The notes beneath the pieces are model-generated. The model saw only the letters and a list, made by a program, of their open reading frames with translations. It was not told the origin of the DNA and did no database searches. Of a DNA stretch of 64,000 nucleotides, positions 1 to 8,376 are shown one piece after another. The DNA is taken from the NCBI GenBank assembly GCA_003506435.1, contig DOAQ01000048.1:62001-126000 (forward strand), written 5' to 3'. A program made the position numbers and the translations under genes. Source of the DNA: Prolixibacteraceae bacterium (GTDB lineage: Bacteria; Bacteroidota; Bacteroidia; Bacteroidales; Prolixibacteraceae). Each line of letters starts with the position of its first letter. Position 1 is the stretch's first letter.

Positions 1-1021
1 CTTATCAGTACTGGCCGTCTTGCTTGTACCGATTGTTTTTTCAATGTTTTTGTATTTTTCATATTCTGAAAAAGGCGAAAAGCTGGAGTTTGCTGTTTTG
101 CAACCCAATATCGATCCGTATACTGAAAAGTTTGACAAGCTGAGACCCGATGAGCAATTGGAGATTTTGTTGTCGCTAATCGATTCCGCAAAAGGTGCAT
201 CGTTTATTATTGGTCCCGAAACTGCGCTTGCCCCGTTTGGGGAAGATTCAATCGATCTCATTCCTGAAATTCAACAACTGAAAGATGCGGTATCCGGACT
301 TCCGGAAAAGAAAATAATTGTTGGAGCGAACACCAAAAAGTTTCTTTCAGAAAATGAGAATACAACTATTACTACCCGCTTTTTGAATGATGGGAAAACA
401 CGATACGAAGAATACAATTCTGCCGTATTGATTGATGCCTCAGTACCGGTTCAAATCTATCACAAAAATATTCTGGTAAGCGGGGTCGAAAAAGTTCCGT
501 TCGCCCGGTATTTTGGTTTTCTGAAGAATTTTTTCTTCGATTTGGGAGGCACAACCGGCGGGTTGGGAGCCGGTGTGCCACTGAATTTTGTTGTTGGCGA
601 CAGTTTGCAATTGAGCCCGTTAATTTGTTTTGAATCGATGTTTGGCGGGTACCTCGGTGGATTAATTCGGCAGGGTGGGGAATATGTTGTTGTAATGACC
701 AACGACGGCTGGTGGAAGAAAAGTTCCGGAGCCGGGTTGCATTTTTCGTACTCCCGCCTTCGTGCCATCGAAATGCGCCGTAGCATTGTCCGTTCTGCAA
801 ATACAGGATTTTCAGGTTTCATTAACCAGCGCGGCGATGTGCTGCAAAAATCAGATTGGTGGACCCGGACTGTTGTAACCGGGGAATTATACGGCAACCA
901 AACGCTTACTTTTTATGCCCGGTATGGAGATTATATTGGGCGGTTTTCTGCTTTTGTGGCCGGATTGCTTTTCCTTCTTTTTATTTCAGGAAGGATAAAG
1001 GAAAAATCAGCATCAAAATAG
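1..1021 (+). CDS. lnt: Apolipoprotein N-acyltransferase, C-terminal part (cut by window edge)
   Basis: The reading frame is open to base 2, so the true start lies outside the window. The visible part begins with the end of a membrane segment (LSVLAVLLVPIVFSMFLYF) and continues into a carbon-nitrogen hydrolase (nitrilase) domain. The expected catalytic triad is visible: Glu in IIGPETAL, Lys in YHKNILVSG and Cys in LICFES. The C-terminus has another hydrophobic segment (FSAFVAGLLFLLFISG). Family knowledge: Lnt N-acylates the diacylglyceryl cysteine of lipoproteins at the periplasmic face of the inner membrane. This fits a genome rich in lipoproteins such as the SusD and sulfatase genes in this window. 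The internal TTG at base 20 is not needed as a start. Confidence 0.93.
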   Translation, partial: LSVLAVLLVPIVFSMFLYFSYSEKGEKLEFAVLQPNIDPYTEKFDKLRPDEQLEILLSLIDSAKGASFIIGPETALAPFGEDSIDLIPEIQQLKDAVSGLPEKKIIVGANTKKFLSENENTTITTRFLNDGKTRYEEYNSAVLIDASVPVQIYHKNILVSGVEKVPFARYFGFLKNFFFDLGGTTGGLGAGVPLNFVVGDSLQLSPLICFESMFGGYLGGLIRQGGEYVVVMTNDGWWKKSSGAGLHFSYSRLRAIEMRRSIVRSANTGFSGFINQRGDVLQKSDWWTRTVVTGELYGNQTLTFYARYGDYIGRFSAFVAGLLFLLFISGRIKEKSASK

Positions 1022-1093
1022 TAGGGTACAATCGAAATCAAGAAATGGAGTTGTATTTTTCCAAATCATCAGTAATCAATCGTCAATCATCAA

Positions 1094-1543
1094 TTATTTG
1101 TACGGAAGTCGCGCCAGTACTTCAGCCAGATGGTTAATTCCGTCTTCCAGCTTTTTGTTGACCATCATTTTTATCATCATGCTCATATCGGCATGAAGGG
1201 TCAGGCGCATTTTGCATTTATATGCTTCAACCGGCAACAACTGTATCCAGAAAGTAATGCTCAATGGCAAACCGCCACTGCTTTCTATTTTTATCGAACT
1301 GAATTCTTCTCGTTCCGTAATTCGGATTTCAGCAAGGCCAAGTCCGGCAATCTGAAAGCTGCACGAATCTTTATCTGAGCTGAAATTTGAAATCTTTATT
1401 TGCGGGATTTGTTCAGTTACTTTTTGAAGCAGGCCTTCATTGACATACTTTGAGAGGTTCTCAAAATTTGAAAGGTAATTGAAAACAATTTCCTGGTTGT
1501 GGTCGATGAACTTTATTTCGCTGATGTACTTGCTAATAGTCAT
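1094..1543 (-). CDS. SRPBCC (START-like) fold protein
   Basis: A 149-residue cytoplasmic protein starting MTISKYISEIKF. A TTG two codons upstream is possible but the ATG is preferred. The pattern fits the polyketide cyclase/START-like fold: an N-terminal strand, a helix with FNYLSNFENLSKYV, a strand-rich middle with SFQIAGLGLAEIRI, and a long C-terminal amphipathic helix (MMVNKKLEDGINHLAEVLARL). Such proteins bind hydrophobic ligands, but no ligand can be named. It lies about 60 bp downstream of pyrE on the same strand, so the two may be cotranscribed. Its end converges on lnt. Confidence 0.75.
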   Translation of the reverse strand: MTISKYISEIKFIDHNQEIVFNYLSNFENLSKYVNEGLLQKVTEQIPQIKISNFSSDKDSCSFQIAGLGLAEIRITEREEFSSIKIESSGGLPLSITFWIQLLPVEAYKCKMRLTLHADMSMMIKMMVNKKLEDGINHLAEVLARLPYK

Positions 1544-1605
1544 AATCAAGGATAAAAAAAGCCCCTTCCTGTTTTGGAAAGGGTTTTGTAATATTTATTA
1601 GAAAA

Positions 1606-2241
1606 TTATTTTCCCCAGCTTTCAGGGTTTTCCCTCCATGCGTTCAGTTTTGCAACCTGGTCAGCGGTAATGCTGCCTTGCTGCAAGGCAATATCGATCA
1701 GTATCTGGTAACGGCTCAGGGCAGTCAGTTCAATTCCTGCTTGTTCAAACGCTTTGCGTGCCTGTGGAAAATTATAGGTAAAAATGGCCATCATTCCCAA
1801 CACTTCACCACCGAAATTAGTGATTGCATCCGCTGCTTTTAAACTGCTTCCGCCGGTCGAAACCAGGTCTTCAATAATAACCACTTTACGGCCCACTCTC
1901 ATGTCGCCTTCAATCAGATTTTCGAGACCGTGGCCTTTGGGCGCCGAGCGGACATATACAAAAGGCATTCCCAGACGTTCGGCAACCAAAACACCATGTG
2001 CAATAGCGCCGGTGGCAACTCCTGCAATAACTTCAGCCTGAGGATACTTTTCCTTGATCAGTTTGCAGAATTGATCGCAAATAAAAGTTCTTGCTTCGGG
2101 GTACGAAAGCAATTTCCGGTTGTCGCAATAAATGGGGGACAGCCAACCCGAAGCCCATGTAAACGGATTTGAAGGTTGGATTTTTATTGTGTTAATTTGT
2201 AGTAATTTCTTTGTTACTTCGATTTGAATTTGTTCCATCAT
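1606..2241 (-). CDS. pyrE: Orotate phosphoribosyltransferase
   Basis: Converts orotate and PRPP to orotidine 5'-phosphate in de novo pyrimidine synthesis. The type I PRTase signature is clear: the PRPP-binding loop VVIIEDLVSTGGSS in mid-protein, a catalytic-loop region SAPKGHGLENLIEGD, and an N-terminal hood with TWASGWLSPIYCDNRKLL. At 211 residues it is of normal length. The protein starts MMEQ, so either ATG is possible. It is transcribed divergently from the Nudix gene across 34 bp, and a TAnnTTTG-like element on its strand overlaps the Nudix start. Confidence 0.96.
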   Translation of the reverse strand: MMEQIQIEVTKKLLQINTIKIQPSNPFTWASGWLSPIYCDNRKLLSYPEARTFICDQFCKLIKEKYPQAEVIAGVATGAIAHGVLVAERLGMPFVYVRSAPKGHGLENLIEGDMRVGRKVVIIEDLVSTGGSSLKAADAITNFGGEVLGMMAIFTYNFPQARKAFEQAGIELTALSRYQILIDIALQQGSITADQVAKLNAWRENPESWGK

Positions 2242-2272
2242 GGTTGTGAATATTTAACTATAAAATCTTCAG

Positions 2273-2280
2273 CAAATGTA
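2273..2280 (-). promoter_or_regulatory. Candidate -7 box for pyrE
   Basis: On the minus strand this reads TACATTTG, an exact match to the Bacteroidota -7 consensus TAnnTTTG. It lies about 32 bp upstream of the pyrE ATG and overlaps the first codons of the divergent Nudix gene. No convincing -33 element was found at the usual spacing, so this is a candidate only. Confidence 0.35.
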
Positions 2281-2923
2281 CAAAGTTTTTTTCAATGCCT
2301 CTTCCATCACCCTTTGCAGTAAATTTGAAAATTCATTTAAAGATAACAAAGGTCAGTTGATTGAAAATGAGGATATTAATTGTCTGATCCGTTTGTTGAT
2401 CAATTCGGAAAGAAAAAGAGAGCCGGAAAATCTTGTATTTGTGAGTAGTAACTACGAGGAATTATGGACTAAATTCAGGGCACAATTTATTGGGATAACC
2501 GCTGCCGGAGGGATTGTTACCGATAAAACCGGACGTATTCTGGTTATTAAACGGTTTGGGTATTGGGACTTGCCCAAAGGAAAGGTCGAAAAGAAAGAAA
2601 CACTTGAAGAAGCTGCTGTCCGTGAGGTGGAAGAAGAATGTAGGATCACCGGTGTCCGGATTAAAAATCAAATTGGCTCGATGTTTCATTTGTATCGTTC
2701 TCCGTTTCATCCGGAACCAAACAATCTGGTGCTGAAAGAGACATTCTGGTTCGAAATGGACTACGCCGGAAACGAAACACCAAAACCTCAATATTCCGAA
2801 AGTATTGAAGAGGTTTGCTGGATGGAAATAAATGAACTTTCCCGTTTTTTCAGCAATACCTATCCCAATCTGGTTGAATTGATGGAAAACTATCTGCAAA
2901 AGACTTCAGAAAAGATAAAATAA
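2276..2923 (+). CDS. Nudix hydrolase with an N-terminal extension
   Basis: A 215-residue protein. Residues 1-65 are an extension without a recognised domain, and the Nudix fold occupies about 70-205. The Nudix box runs G102-x5-E108-x7-R116-E117-V-E119-E120-E121 and is followed by C-R-I, so the usual glycine after the EE pair is Arg123. The metal-binding glutamates are intact and hydrolysis of a nucleoside diphosphate derivative is expected; the substrate is unknown. It is divergent from pyrE and ends 7 bp before the convergent trmD. Confidence 0.85.
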   Translation: MYKVFFNASSITLCSKFENSFKDNKGQLIENEDINCLIRLLINSERKREPENLVFVSSNYEELWTKFRAQFIGITAAGGIVTDKTGRILVIKRFGYWDLPKGKVEKKETLEEAAVREVEEECRITGVRIKNQIGSMFHLYRSPFHPEPNNLVLKETFWFEMDYAGNETPKPQYSESIEEVCWMEINELSRFFSNTYPNLVELMENYLQKTSEKIK

Positions 2924-2929
2924 GAGATG

Positions 2930-3610
2930 TTAGTCTTCCTCCAGAAGCCCGGGACGTAAACGTTTGGTTCGTTCGTAGGCTTGCTTTTCCTGCCATTCAG
3001 TAATTCTTTTATCATTGCCGCTGAGTAGGATTTCCGGCACTTTCCATCCTTTATAATCGGCTGGGCGTGTGTATACGGGAGGACTTAAAAGTTGGTCCTG
3101 AAATGAATCGGTCAGTGCCGAGGTTTCGTCGGAAAGCACACCCGGAACCAGCCGCACCACGCTGTCGACAATCACCGCAGCAGCCAATTCACCTCCGGTT
3201 AAAACATAATCGCCAATCGATATTTCTTTGGTTACCAAATGTTCGCGTACCCGTTGATCTACTCCTTTGTAATGGCCGCAAAGAATAATCATATTTCCGA
3301 GCAGCGATAGTTTGTTTGCTTCTTTTTGGTCGAACAGAAGTCCATCGGGTGAAGTGTAAATGATTTCATCGTAGTTCCGCTGCGATTTCAGGTAATTTAT
3401 TGCGCTCTCAATCGGTTGAATGGTCATTACCATGCCTGCCCCGCCGCTAAAAGCATAGTCATCGGTTTTTTTATGTTTGTCCTCCGAGAAATCACGGATG
3501 TTGTGGATGTGTATCTCAATCAGGCCTTTTTCAACTCCCCTTTTGATTATGGAGTGGTTGAACGGACTCTCCAAAAGCTCGGGAACAACTGTTAAAATAT
3601 CGATGCGCAT
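2930..3610 (-). CDS. trmD: tRNA (guanine-N1-)-methyltransferase
   Basis: Methylates G37 of tRNAs using S-adenosylmethionine, preventing frameshifting. The SPOUT/TrmD knot region is well preserved: FSGGAGMVM, IILCGHYKGVDQRV and ISIGDYVLTGGELA. The C-terminal part with RPADYKGWKVPEILLSG is typical of the family. The start is placed at MRIDILTVVPELL, since the family begins here; a 5-codon upstream extension (MHKKY) is probably untranslated. About 226 residues, normal for the family. Confidence 0.96.
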   Translation of the reverse strand: MRIDILTVVPELLESPFNHSIIKRGVEKGLIEIHIHNIRDFSEDKHKKTDDYAFSGGAGMVMTIQPIESAINYLKSQRNYDEIIYTSPDGLLFDQKEANKLSLLGNMIILCGHYKGVDQRVREHLVTKEISIGDYVLTGGELAAAVIVDSVVRLVPGVLSDETSALTDSFQDQLLSPPVYTRPADYKGWKVPEILLSGNDKRITEWQEKQAYERTKRLRPGLLEED

Positions 3611-3834
3611 ATATTTTTTATGCAAAAGTAATACGCAGCATTAACATTTCCTAAAGGAAGTTGCAGCCGTAAATAATGACATTGAAGACAAAGTGGCATT
3701 TGTTTTTATTCTAATACGGAAATAATGTCACGTTTTTCTATTGAAAGACTGAAAAATGAACCGATGTTTTCATCTGGAACAAAACTTGAAAATTGCCCTT
3801 CAGAAAATTATTTAAAACATGTTTAATTAAAAAT

Positions 3835-3842
3835 GAGGAGGA
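3835..3842 (+). promoter_or_regulatory. Strong Shine-Dalgarno site of the hsp20 gene
   Basis: GAGGAGGA eight bases before the ATG at 3850. Most genes in the window have only A-rich leaders, so this site stands out and decides the start. Confidence 0.75.
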
Positions 3843-3849
3843 CAGAACA

Positions 3850-4287
3850 ATGAACCTTGTAAGATTTCACAGACCGGCAGAACGTTTTTATGCCAACCAG
3901 CTTGTAAACGACTTATTCGATCAGCTTTTGAATACCGACTGTGCTGTAAATAAATGCGTTTCAAAACCTGCAGCAAATATTTACGAAACAGAGGAAAATT
4001 TCAGACTTGAATTGCTGGTTCCGGGTTTCGACAAAAATGAAATTGAGATTTCAGTTGAAAAGGATATGTTGATTGTAAAAAGCGATTACAAAGATGCTGA
4101 AAAAGAAGAGTATAAATATGCCCATGTTGAATTTACAAAGAGAGGCTTCGAAAGAAGGTACAGACTTTCTGAAAAACTGAATACGGAAGCAATTTCTGCG
4201 GATTTTAAGAATGGCATTTTGACGATTACACTTCCAAAACTGAAAGAAGAAAACCAGAAGCTGGTTCGGAAAATAGAAATAGTTTAA
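3850..4287 (+). CDS. Small heat-shock protein (Hsp20 / alpha-crystallin)
   Basis: An ATP-independent holdase of 145 residues. The alpha-crystallin domain runs from about residue 35 (PAANIYETEENFRLELLVPGF) to about 137 and contains the A-x-x-x-n-G-I-L/V-like motif ADFKNGILTITLPK. A C-terminal I-x-I tail motif is present as KIEIV. The start at 3850 is fixed by a strong Shine-Dalgarno sequence, GAGGAGG, eight bases upstream, which is unusual in this AT-leader genome and suggests high translation. In-frame codons upstream (from 3793) are not conserved in the family. The 239 bp upstream are otherwise empty. A TTGAAA at 3786-3791 with an AT-rich element 17 bp downstream is only a weak promoter guess. 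A terminator follows. Confidence 0.93.
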   Translation: MNLVRFHRPAERFYANQLVNDLFDQLLNTDCAVNKCVSKPAANIYETEENFRLELLVPGFDKNEIEISVEKDMLIVKSDYKDAEKEEYKYAHVEFTKRGFERRYRLSEKLNTEAISADFKNGILTITLPKLKEENQKLVRKIEIV

Positions 4288-4312
4288 AACCAAAGATCAA
4301 CTGTGTTTTTTG

Positions 4313-4342
4313 AAGGCTGCTACAAAAAAGCAGCCTTTTTTT
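4313..4342 (+). terminator. Rho-independent terminator after hsp20
   Basis: Perfect 8-bp stem AAGGCTGC/GCAGCCTT with a 9-base loop, followed by T5. It is 25 bp past the hsp20 stop codon. Confidence 0.88.
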
Positions 4343-4383
4343 GTAATTTATATTGTAGTTTTATGGAATTAATTTTTAAAAAC

Positions 4384-4413
4384 TTTGAGTATTAGGATGT
4401 AATATTATATTTT
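4384..4413 (+). promoter_or_regulatory. Candidate promoter of the DUF349 gene
   Basis: TTTG (4384-4387), an 18-base spacer and TATATTTT (4406-4413) resemble the Bacteroidota -33/-7 pair. The element lies between the hsp20 terminator and the ATG at 4472, giving a leader of about 50 bases. Confidence 0.4.
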
Positions 4414-4471
4414 CGTAGGCTATAATGAGTCCGTATTCTCTTTTTGTCGTTTAGTACTAAATTTTTGCACA

Positions 4472-6619
4472 ATGGAACCTAAAGATCTAAAAAACTCGAA
4501 TGACGAGTTAAAAATTACGCCGCAAGAGCCAGAACTTGTTGAGAAACAAGATGCACAGCCGGAACCTGAAGAAAAACAGGTTGTTGAGGAACAGGTGAGC
4601 GAACCTGAACAAATCGAAGAAGTGGCCCCTGAAGATATAGCAGAAGTTGTATCTGAAATGCAGGAAGAGCCTGTAGTAGAAGAAGTTGCTGTTGCACCGG
4701 AAGAAGAGCCGGATGCTGTTGCGGAAACTGTTGATGAAACTGTTGTGGAGGAAAAAGCAGAGGAACCTGCAGAGTCGCAAGTTGAGGGAATAGAGGAATC
4801 GGCGGTTCCGGAGGAAAAAACAGAAGTTGTTGAGGAAAAAGCAACTGGAAAAAATGAGATACCAGATGCACCACCTGTACAGGAAAAAACTGATTATTCA
4901 GGTAAAACGGAAGTTGAACTGATTAATATCCTCAGGCAACTAATTGAAGGAGAAGATGATTACGAGGATGTTAAGGAGGATGTGGATAATATAAAATTTG
5001 CGTTCTACCGAATTCACCATAATGAAATAGAAAAGCAGAGAAAAGCATTTTATGCCGAACATGACCAGAATGAAGAATTTGTTCCGGAAGAAAATGTGTA
5101 TGAAAATGATCTTAAAAATCTGTTGGATAGTTTACGCCATCTGAAAGTTGAGCACAATAAGAAACTGGAAGAAGAAAAAGAAACAAATCTTGAACTGAAA
5201 TACCAGATCATTGAAGAAATAAAGGCTCTTATTAATAACAAGGAATCAATTAATAAAACATTCCAGGAATTTCGTGATTTACAGAACAGATGGAGGGAAG
5301 TCGGGTTGGTTCCGCAGTCAAAATTGAAAGACCTTTGGGATACCTATCATCATCATGTTGAAAATTTTTACGATTACATTAAAATAAACAAAGAACTTCG
5401 CGACCTTGATTTGAAAAAGAATCTGGAGGCGAAAATGGAGATTTGCGAGAAAGCAGAGGAACTGTTGGTCGAATCTTCGGTAATTCGTGCATTCAATATA
5501 TTACAAAAATACCATGAACAGTGGCGCGAGATTGGACCGGTTCCGCGTGATAAGAAAGATGAGTTGTGGGAACGTTTCAAAGCGGCCACTTCAAAAATAA
5601 ACAAAAAGCATCAGGACTTTTTTGAAGGTCGCAAATCGGAGCAAAAAACCAACCTGGATGCAAAAAATCTGCTTTGCGAAAAAGCGGAAGAAATTTGCGC
5701 ATCGGAATTATTGACTCACAAAGATTGGGACGACAAGTCGAAAGAACTCATCGAATTGCAAAAAGTATGGAGGACTATCGGTTTTGCGCCCCGCCGGGAG
5801 AACAACCAGATATACGAACGTTTCCGTAACGCCTGCGATCAGTTTTTTAATGAAAAACGTGAGTTTTACAGTCAGAATAAAGAAGTACAGGTTAATAACC
5901 TGCAAATGAAAACTGATTTATGCGTTCAGGCCGAATCGTTAAAAGATAGTACCGACTGGAAAAAGACGACAGACGAATTTATTGAAATTCAGAAAAAATG
6001 GAAAGAAATAGGTCCTGTTCCACGGAAACAATCCGATATTATCTGGAAGAGGTTCCGTGCGGCCTGCGATTATTTCTTTGAGCAAAAATCGAAACATTTT
6101 TCATCGGTCGACTCAGAGCAGTATGATAATCTGAAAATGAAGCAGGATTTGATTGCTGAAGTAATCGCATACAAACTTACCGGCGACGAATCGGAAGATC
6201 TGGAACGGATGAAAGATTTTCAGCGGAAATTTACTGAAATTGGCCATGTTCCTTTTAAAGACAAGGACAAAATTCAAAACGATTTCAGAGATGCGATCAA
6301 TATTCATTTTGACAATCTCCGGATCGACGAGAAAAAACGGAACCTGCTGAAATTTAGAACCAAGGTTTCGAACCTTACAAATACTAACCGTGGCTATGGA
6401 AAAATGCGTTTCGAACGCGAAAAGTACATGACCAAACTGAAGCAGATGGAAACGGATTTGGCTTTGCTCAATAACAATATCGGGTTCTTTGCTGATACGA
6501 AAAATGCCAAATTGCTGATTGGCGATGTCAACCAGAAAATTGCCAGTACGAAGGAAAAAATTGAATTTCTAAAGGAAAAAATACGCATTATTGATGCGAC
6601 AGAAGATTACGACGAATAG
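4472..6619 (+). CDS. DUF349-repeat protein with acidic N-terminal region
   Basis: A 715-residue cytoplasmic protein. Residues 1 to about 150 are low-complexity and rich in Glu, Val, Pro and Ala. After this come at least five DUF349 repeats, each marked by W-[RK]-[ET]-[IV]-G-x-[VA]-P at about residues 273, 350, 432, 509 and 586, the last being FTEIGHVP. The C-terminal ~90 residues look like a coiled coil (KYMTKLKQMETDLALLNNN). The repeats are helical, and DUF349 is common in Bacteroidota. Its biochemical role is not settled and none is assigned here. It is monocistronic, with its own promoter candidate and a strong terminator. Confidence 0.9.
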   Translation: MEPKDLKNSNDELKITPQEPELVEKQDAQPEPEEKQVVEEQVSEPEQIEEVAPEDIAEVVSEMQEEPVVEEVAVAPEEEPDAVAETVDETVVEEKAEEPAESQVEGIEESAVPEEKTEVVEEKATGKNEIPDAPPVQEKTDYSGKTEVELINILRQLIEGEDDYEDVKEDVDNIKFAFYRIHHNEIEKQRKAFYAEHDQNEEFVPEENVYENDLKNLLDSLRHLKVEHNKKLEEEKETNLELKYQIIEEIKALINNKESINKTFQEFRDLQNRWREVGLVPQSKLKDLWDTYHHHVENFYDYIKINKELRDLDLKKNLEAKMEICEKAEELLVESSVIRAFNILQKYHEQWREIGPVPRDKKDELWERFKAATSKINKKHQDFFEGRKSEQKTNLDAKNLLCEKAEEICASELLTHKDWDDKSKELIELQKVWRTIGFAPRRENNQIYERFRNACDQFFNEKREFYSQNKEVQVNNLQMKTDLCVQAESLKDSTDWKKTTDEFIEIQKKWKEIGPVPRKQSDIIWKRFRAACDYFFEQKSKHFSSVDSEQYDNLKMKQDLIAEVIAYKLTGDESEDLERMKDFQRKFTEIGHVPFKDKDKIQNDFRDAINIHFDNLRIDEKKRNLLKFRTKVSNLTNTNRGYGKMRFEREKYMTKLKQMETDLALLNNNIGFFADTKNAKLLIGDVNQKIASTKEKIEFLKEKIRIIDATEDYDE

Positions 6620-6631
6620 CCGAAGGATAGG

Positions 6632-6660
6632 AAACCCGCTTTATTTTGAGCGGGTTTTTT
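6632..6660 (+). terminator. Rho-independent terminator after the DUF349 gene
   Basis: 9-bp stem AAACCCGCT/AGCGGGTTT, 8-base loop and a T run, 12 bp after the stop codon. Confidence 0.9.
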
Positions 6661-6718
6661 AATTCCAAACTTATCGTTATTTTAAAATTCAATATCCAAA
6701 GCATTTGCGAATATTGAT

Positions 6719-6726
6719 TAACTTTG
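6719..6726 (+). promoter_or_regulatory. Candidate -7 box for pyrG-yidC
   Basis: TAACTTTG matches TAnnTTTG exactly. It lies 34 bp before the pyrG start and downstream of the preceding terminator. No -33 element at ideal spacing was seen. Confidence 0.45.
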
Positions 6727-6759
6727 TGCGTTTTTTGAAACACTTTAAAATTATTTATT

Positions 6760-8364
6760 TTGTCTGAAACCAGGTATATATTTGTAACAGGTGGAGTTAC
6801 CTCCTCATTAGGAAAGGGGATACTGGCTTCGTCACTGGCAAAGTTGCTGCAAGCCCGAGGTTATTCGGTAACCATCCAAAAATTGGATCCTTATATCAAT
6901 GTCGATCCGGGAACGCTAAATCCCTACGAACACGGTGAATGTTATGTAACCAACGATGGAGCCGAAACAGATCTTGATCTGGGCCATTACGAACGTTTTC
7001 TGAACGTGCCGACTTCGCAGGCCAACAACGTGACTACCGGACGGATTTATCAATCGGTGATCAACAAGGAACGCAGGGGCGATTATTTGGGAAAAACCGT
7101 TCAGATCATTCCTCACATCACCGATGAAATTAAACGGAAAATCAAGTTTTTGGGAACCAAGCAAAAATACGATATTGTTGTAACGGAGATTGGCGGGACG
7201 GTTGGTGATATTGAATCGTTGCCTTACATTGAAACGGTCCGTCAGTTGAAATGGGAACTTGGCAACCGGGCGCTGGTAATTCATCTTACGTTGGTCCCGT
7301 ACCTTGCCGCTTCGGGCGAACTGAAAACAAAACCTACCCAACATTCGGTAAAAGCCTTGCTGGAAGCCGGGGTACAGCCAGATGTTCTGGTGCTTCGCAC
7401 CGAACGTGATCTGGATATCAGTCTTCGCCGGAAAGTTGCTCTTTTCTGTAATGTGGAATTGGACGCGGTAGTGCAATCAATTGATGTGAAGACCATCTAC
7501 GAGGTGCCCAACAAAATGAAGGAAGAGAAACTCGATACAACCGTTTTGCGAAAAATGGGTCTCCCTTTGAAGGATGAGCCCGAATTAAAAGCATGGAACG
7601 AGTTCCTTGACCGGTTGAAAAACCCCAAATGGGAAATTGAAATAGGGCTGGTCGGGAAATATGTCGAACTGGCTGATTCGTATAAATCGATTTGCGAGGC
7701 ATTGATTCACGCCGGTTCTGAAAACTGTTGCCGGGTGAAACTGCGGATGATCCATTCCGAAAGCATCACTGCAGAAAATGTGGATAAAAAACTGGAAGGA
7801 CTGAAAGGAATTATCATTGCACCCGGCTTTGGGCATCGTGGCATTGAAGGAAAAATAGAGACTGCACGTTATGTCAGGGAAAACAATATTCCTTTCTTTG
7901 GAATTTGCCTTGGAATGCAGATTGCCGTGATTGAATTTGCCCGCAACGTTCTTCACATGGCCGATGCCGATTCAACCGAGATGAATGAAAAAACTTCATT
8001 TCCGGTGATCGACCTCATGGAAGAGCAAAAAGGCATTACAGAGAAAGGCGGGACCATGCGACTGGGATCTTACAAATGCAAGATAATCGACAAAAAGTCG
8101 AATATTTATAAAGCGTATGAGAAGACCGAAGTGAAAGAACGTCACCGGCATCGTTATGAATTCAACGATCAGTATCTTGCTGAATTCGAGGAAGCAGGAA
8201 TGAAAGCTGTTGGGTTGAACCCCGACACAAACCTGGTGGAAGTAATTGAAATACCTTCCCTCAAATGGTTCGTCGGCGTTCAGTTTCATCCTGAATACAG
8301 CAGCACAGTATTAACACCGCATCCCTTGTTTGTGGCTTTTGTGAAGGCTTCAATTGGTGCATAA
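6760..8364 (+). CDS. pyrG: CTP synthase (glutamine hydrolysing), TTG start
   Basis: Makes CTP from UTP, ATP and glutamine. The N-terminal amidoligase domain begins right at the start (SETRYIFVTGGVTSSLGKG, with the P-loop), and includes LDPYINVDPGTLNPYEHGE. The C-terminal class I glutamine amidotransferase has the nucleophile motif FFGICLGMQ and the His-Glu motif VQFHPEYSS. The start is a TTG at 6760: no ATG lies close upstream in frame, and the family begins within a few residues of this point. At 534 residues it is of normal length. yidC follows after 12 bp, an arrangement usual in this phylum, so the two are probably cotranscribed. Confidence 0.96.
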   Translation: MSETRYIFVTGGVTSSLGKGILASSLAKLLQARGYSVTIQKLDPYINVDPGTLNPYEHGECYVTNDGAETDLDLGHYERFLNVPTSQANNVTTGRIYQSVINKERRGDYLGKTVQIIPHITDEIKRKIKFLGTKQKYDIVVTEIGGTVGDIESLPYIETVRQLKWELGNRALVIHLTLVPYLAASGELKTKPTQHSVKALLEAGVQPDVLVLRTERDLDISLRRKVALFCNVELDAVVQSIDVKTIYEVPNKMKEEKLDTTVLRKMGLPLKDEPELKAWNEFLDRLKNPKWEIEIGLVGKYVELADSYKSICEALIHAGSENCCRVKLRMIHSESITAENVDKKLEGLKGIIIAPGFGHRGIEGKIETARYVRENNIPFFGICLGMQIAVIEFARNVLHMADADSTEMNEKTSFPVIDLMEEQKGITEKGGTMRLGSYKCKIIDKKSNIYKAYEKTEVKERHRHRYEFNDQYLAEFEEAGMKAVGLNPDTNLVEVIEIPSLKWFVGVQFHPEYSSTVLTPHPLFVAFVKASIGA

Positions 8365-8376
8365 AAGATTTTCTGA

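Noticed and set aside
3786..3814. Heat-shock sigma-32 promoter before hsp20
   Set aside because: Only TTGAAA fits; the CCCCAT-type -10 is missing, and RpoH-type promoters are not expected in this phylum.
4508..4874. Long minus-strand frames opposite the acidic start of the DUF349 gene
   Set aside because: They are antisense images of Glu/Val/Pro-rich codons, giving Phe/Leu/Gln-rich nonsense with no motif; the plus-strand DUF349 gene is certain.
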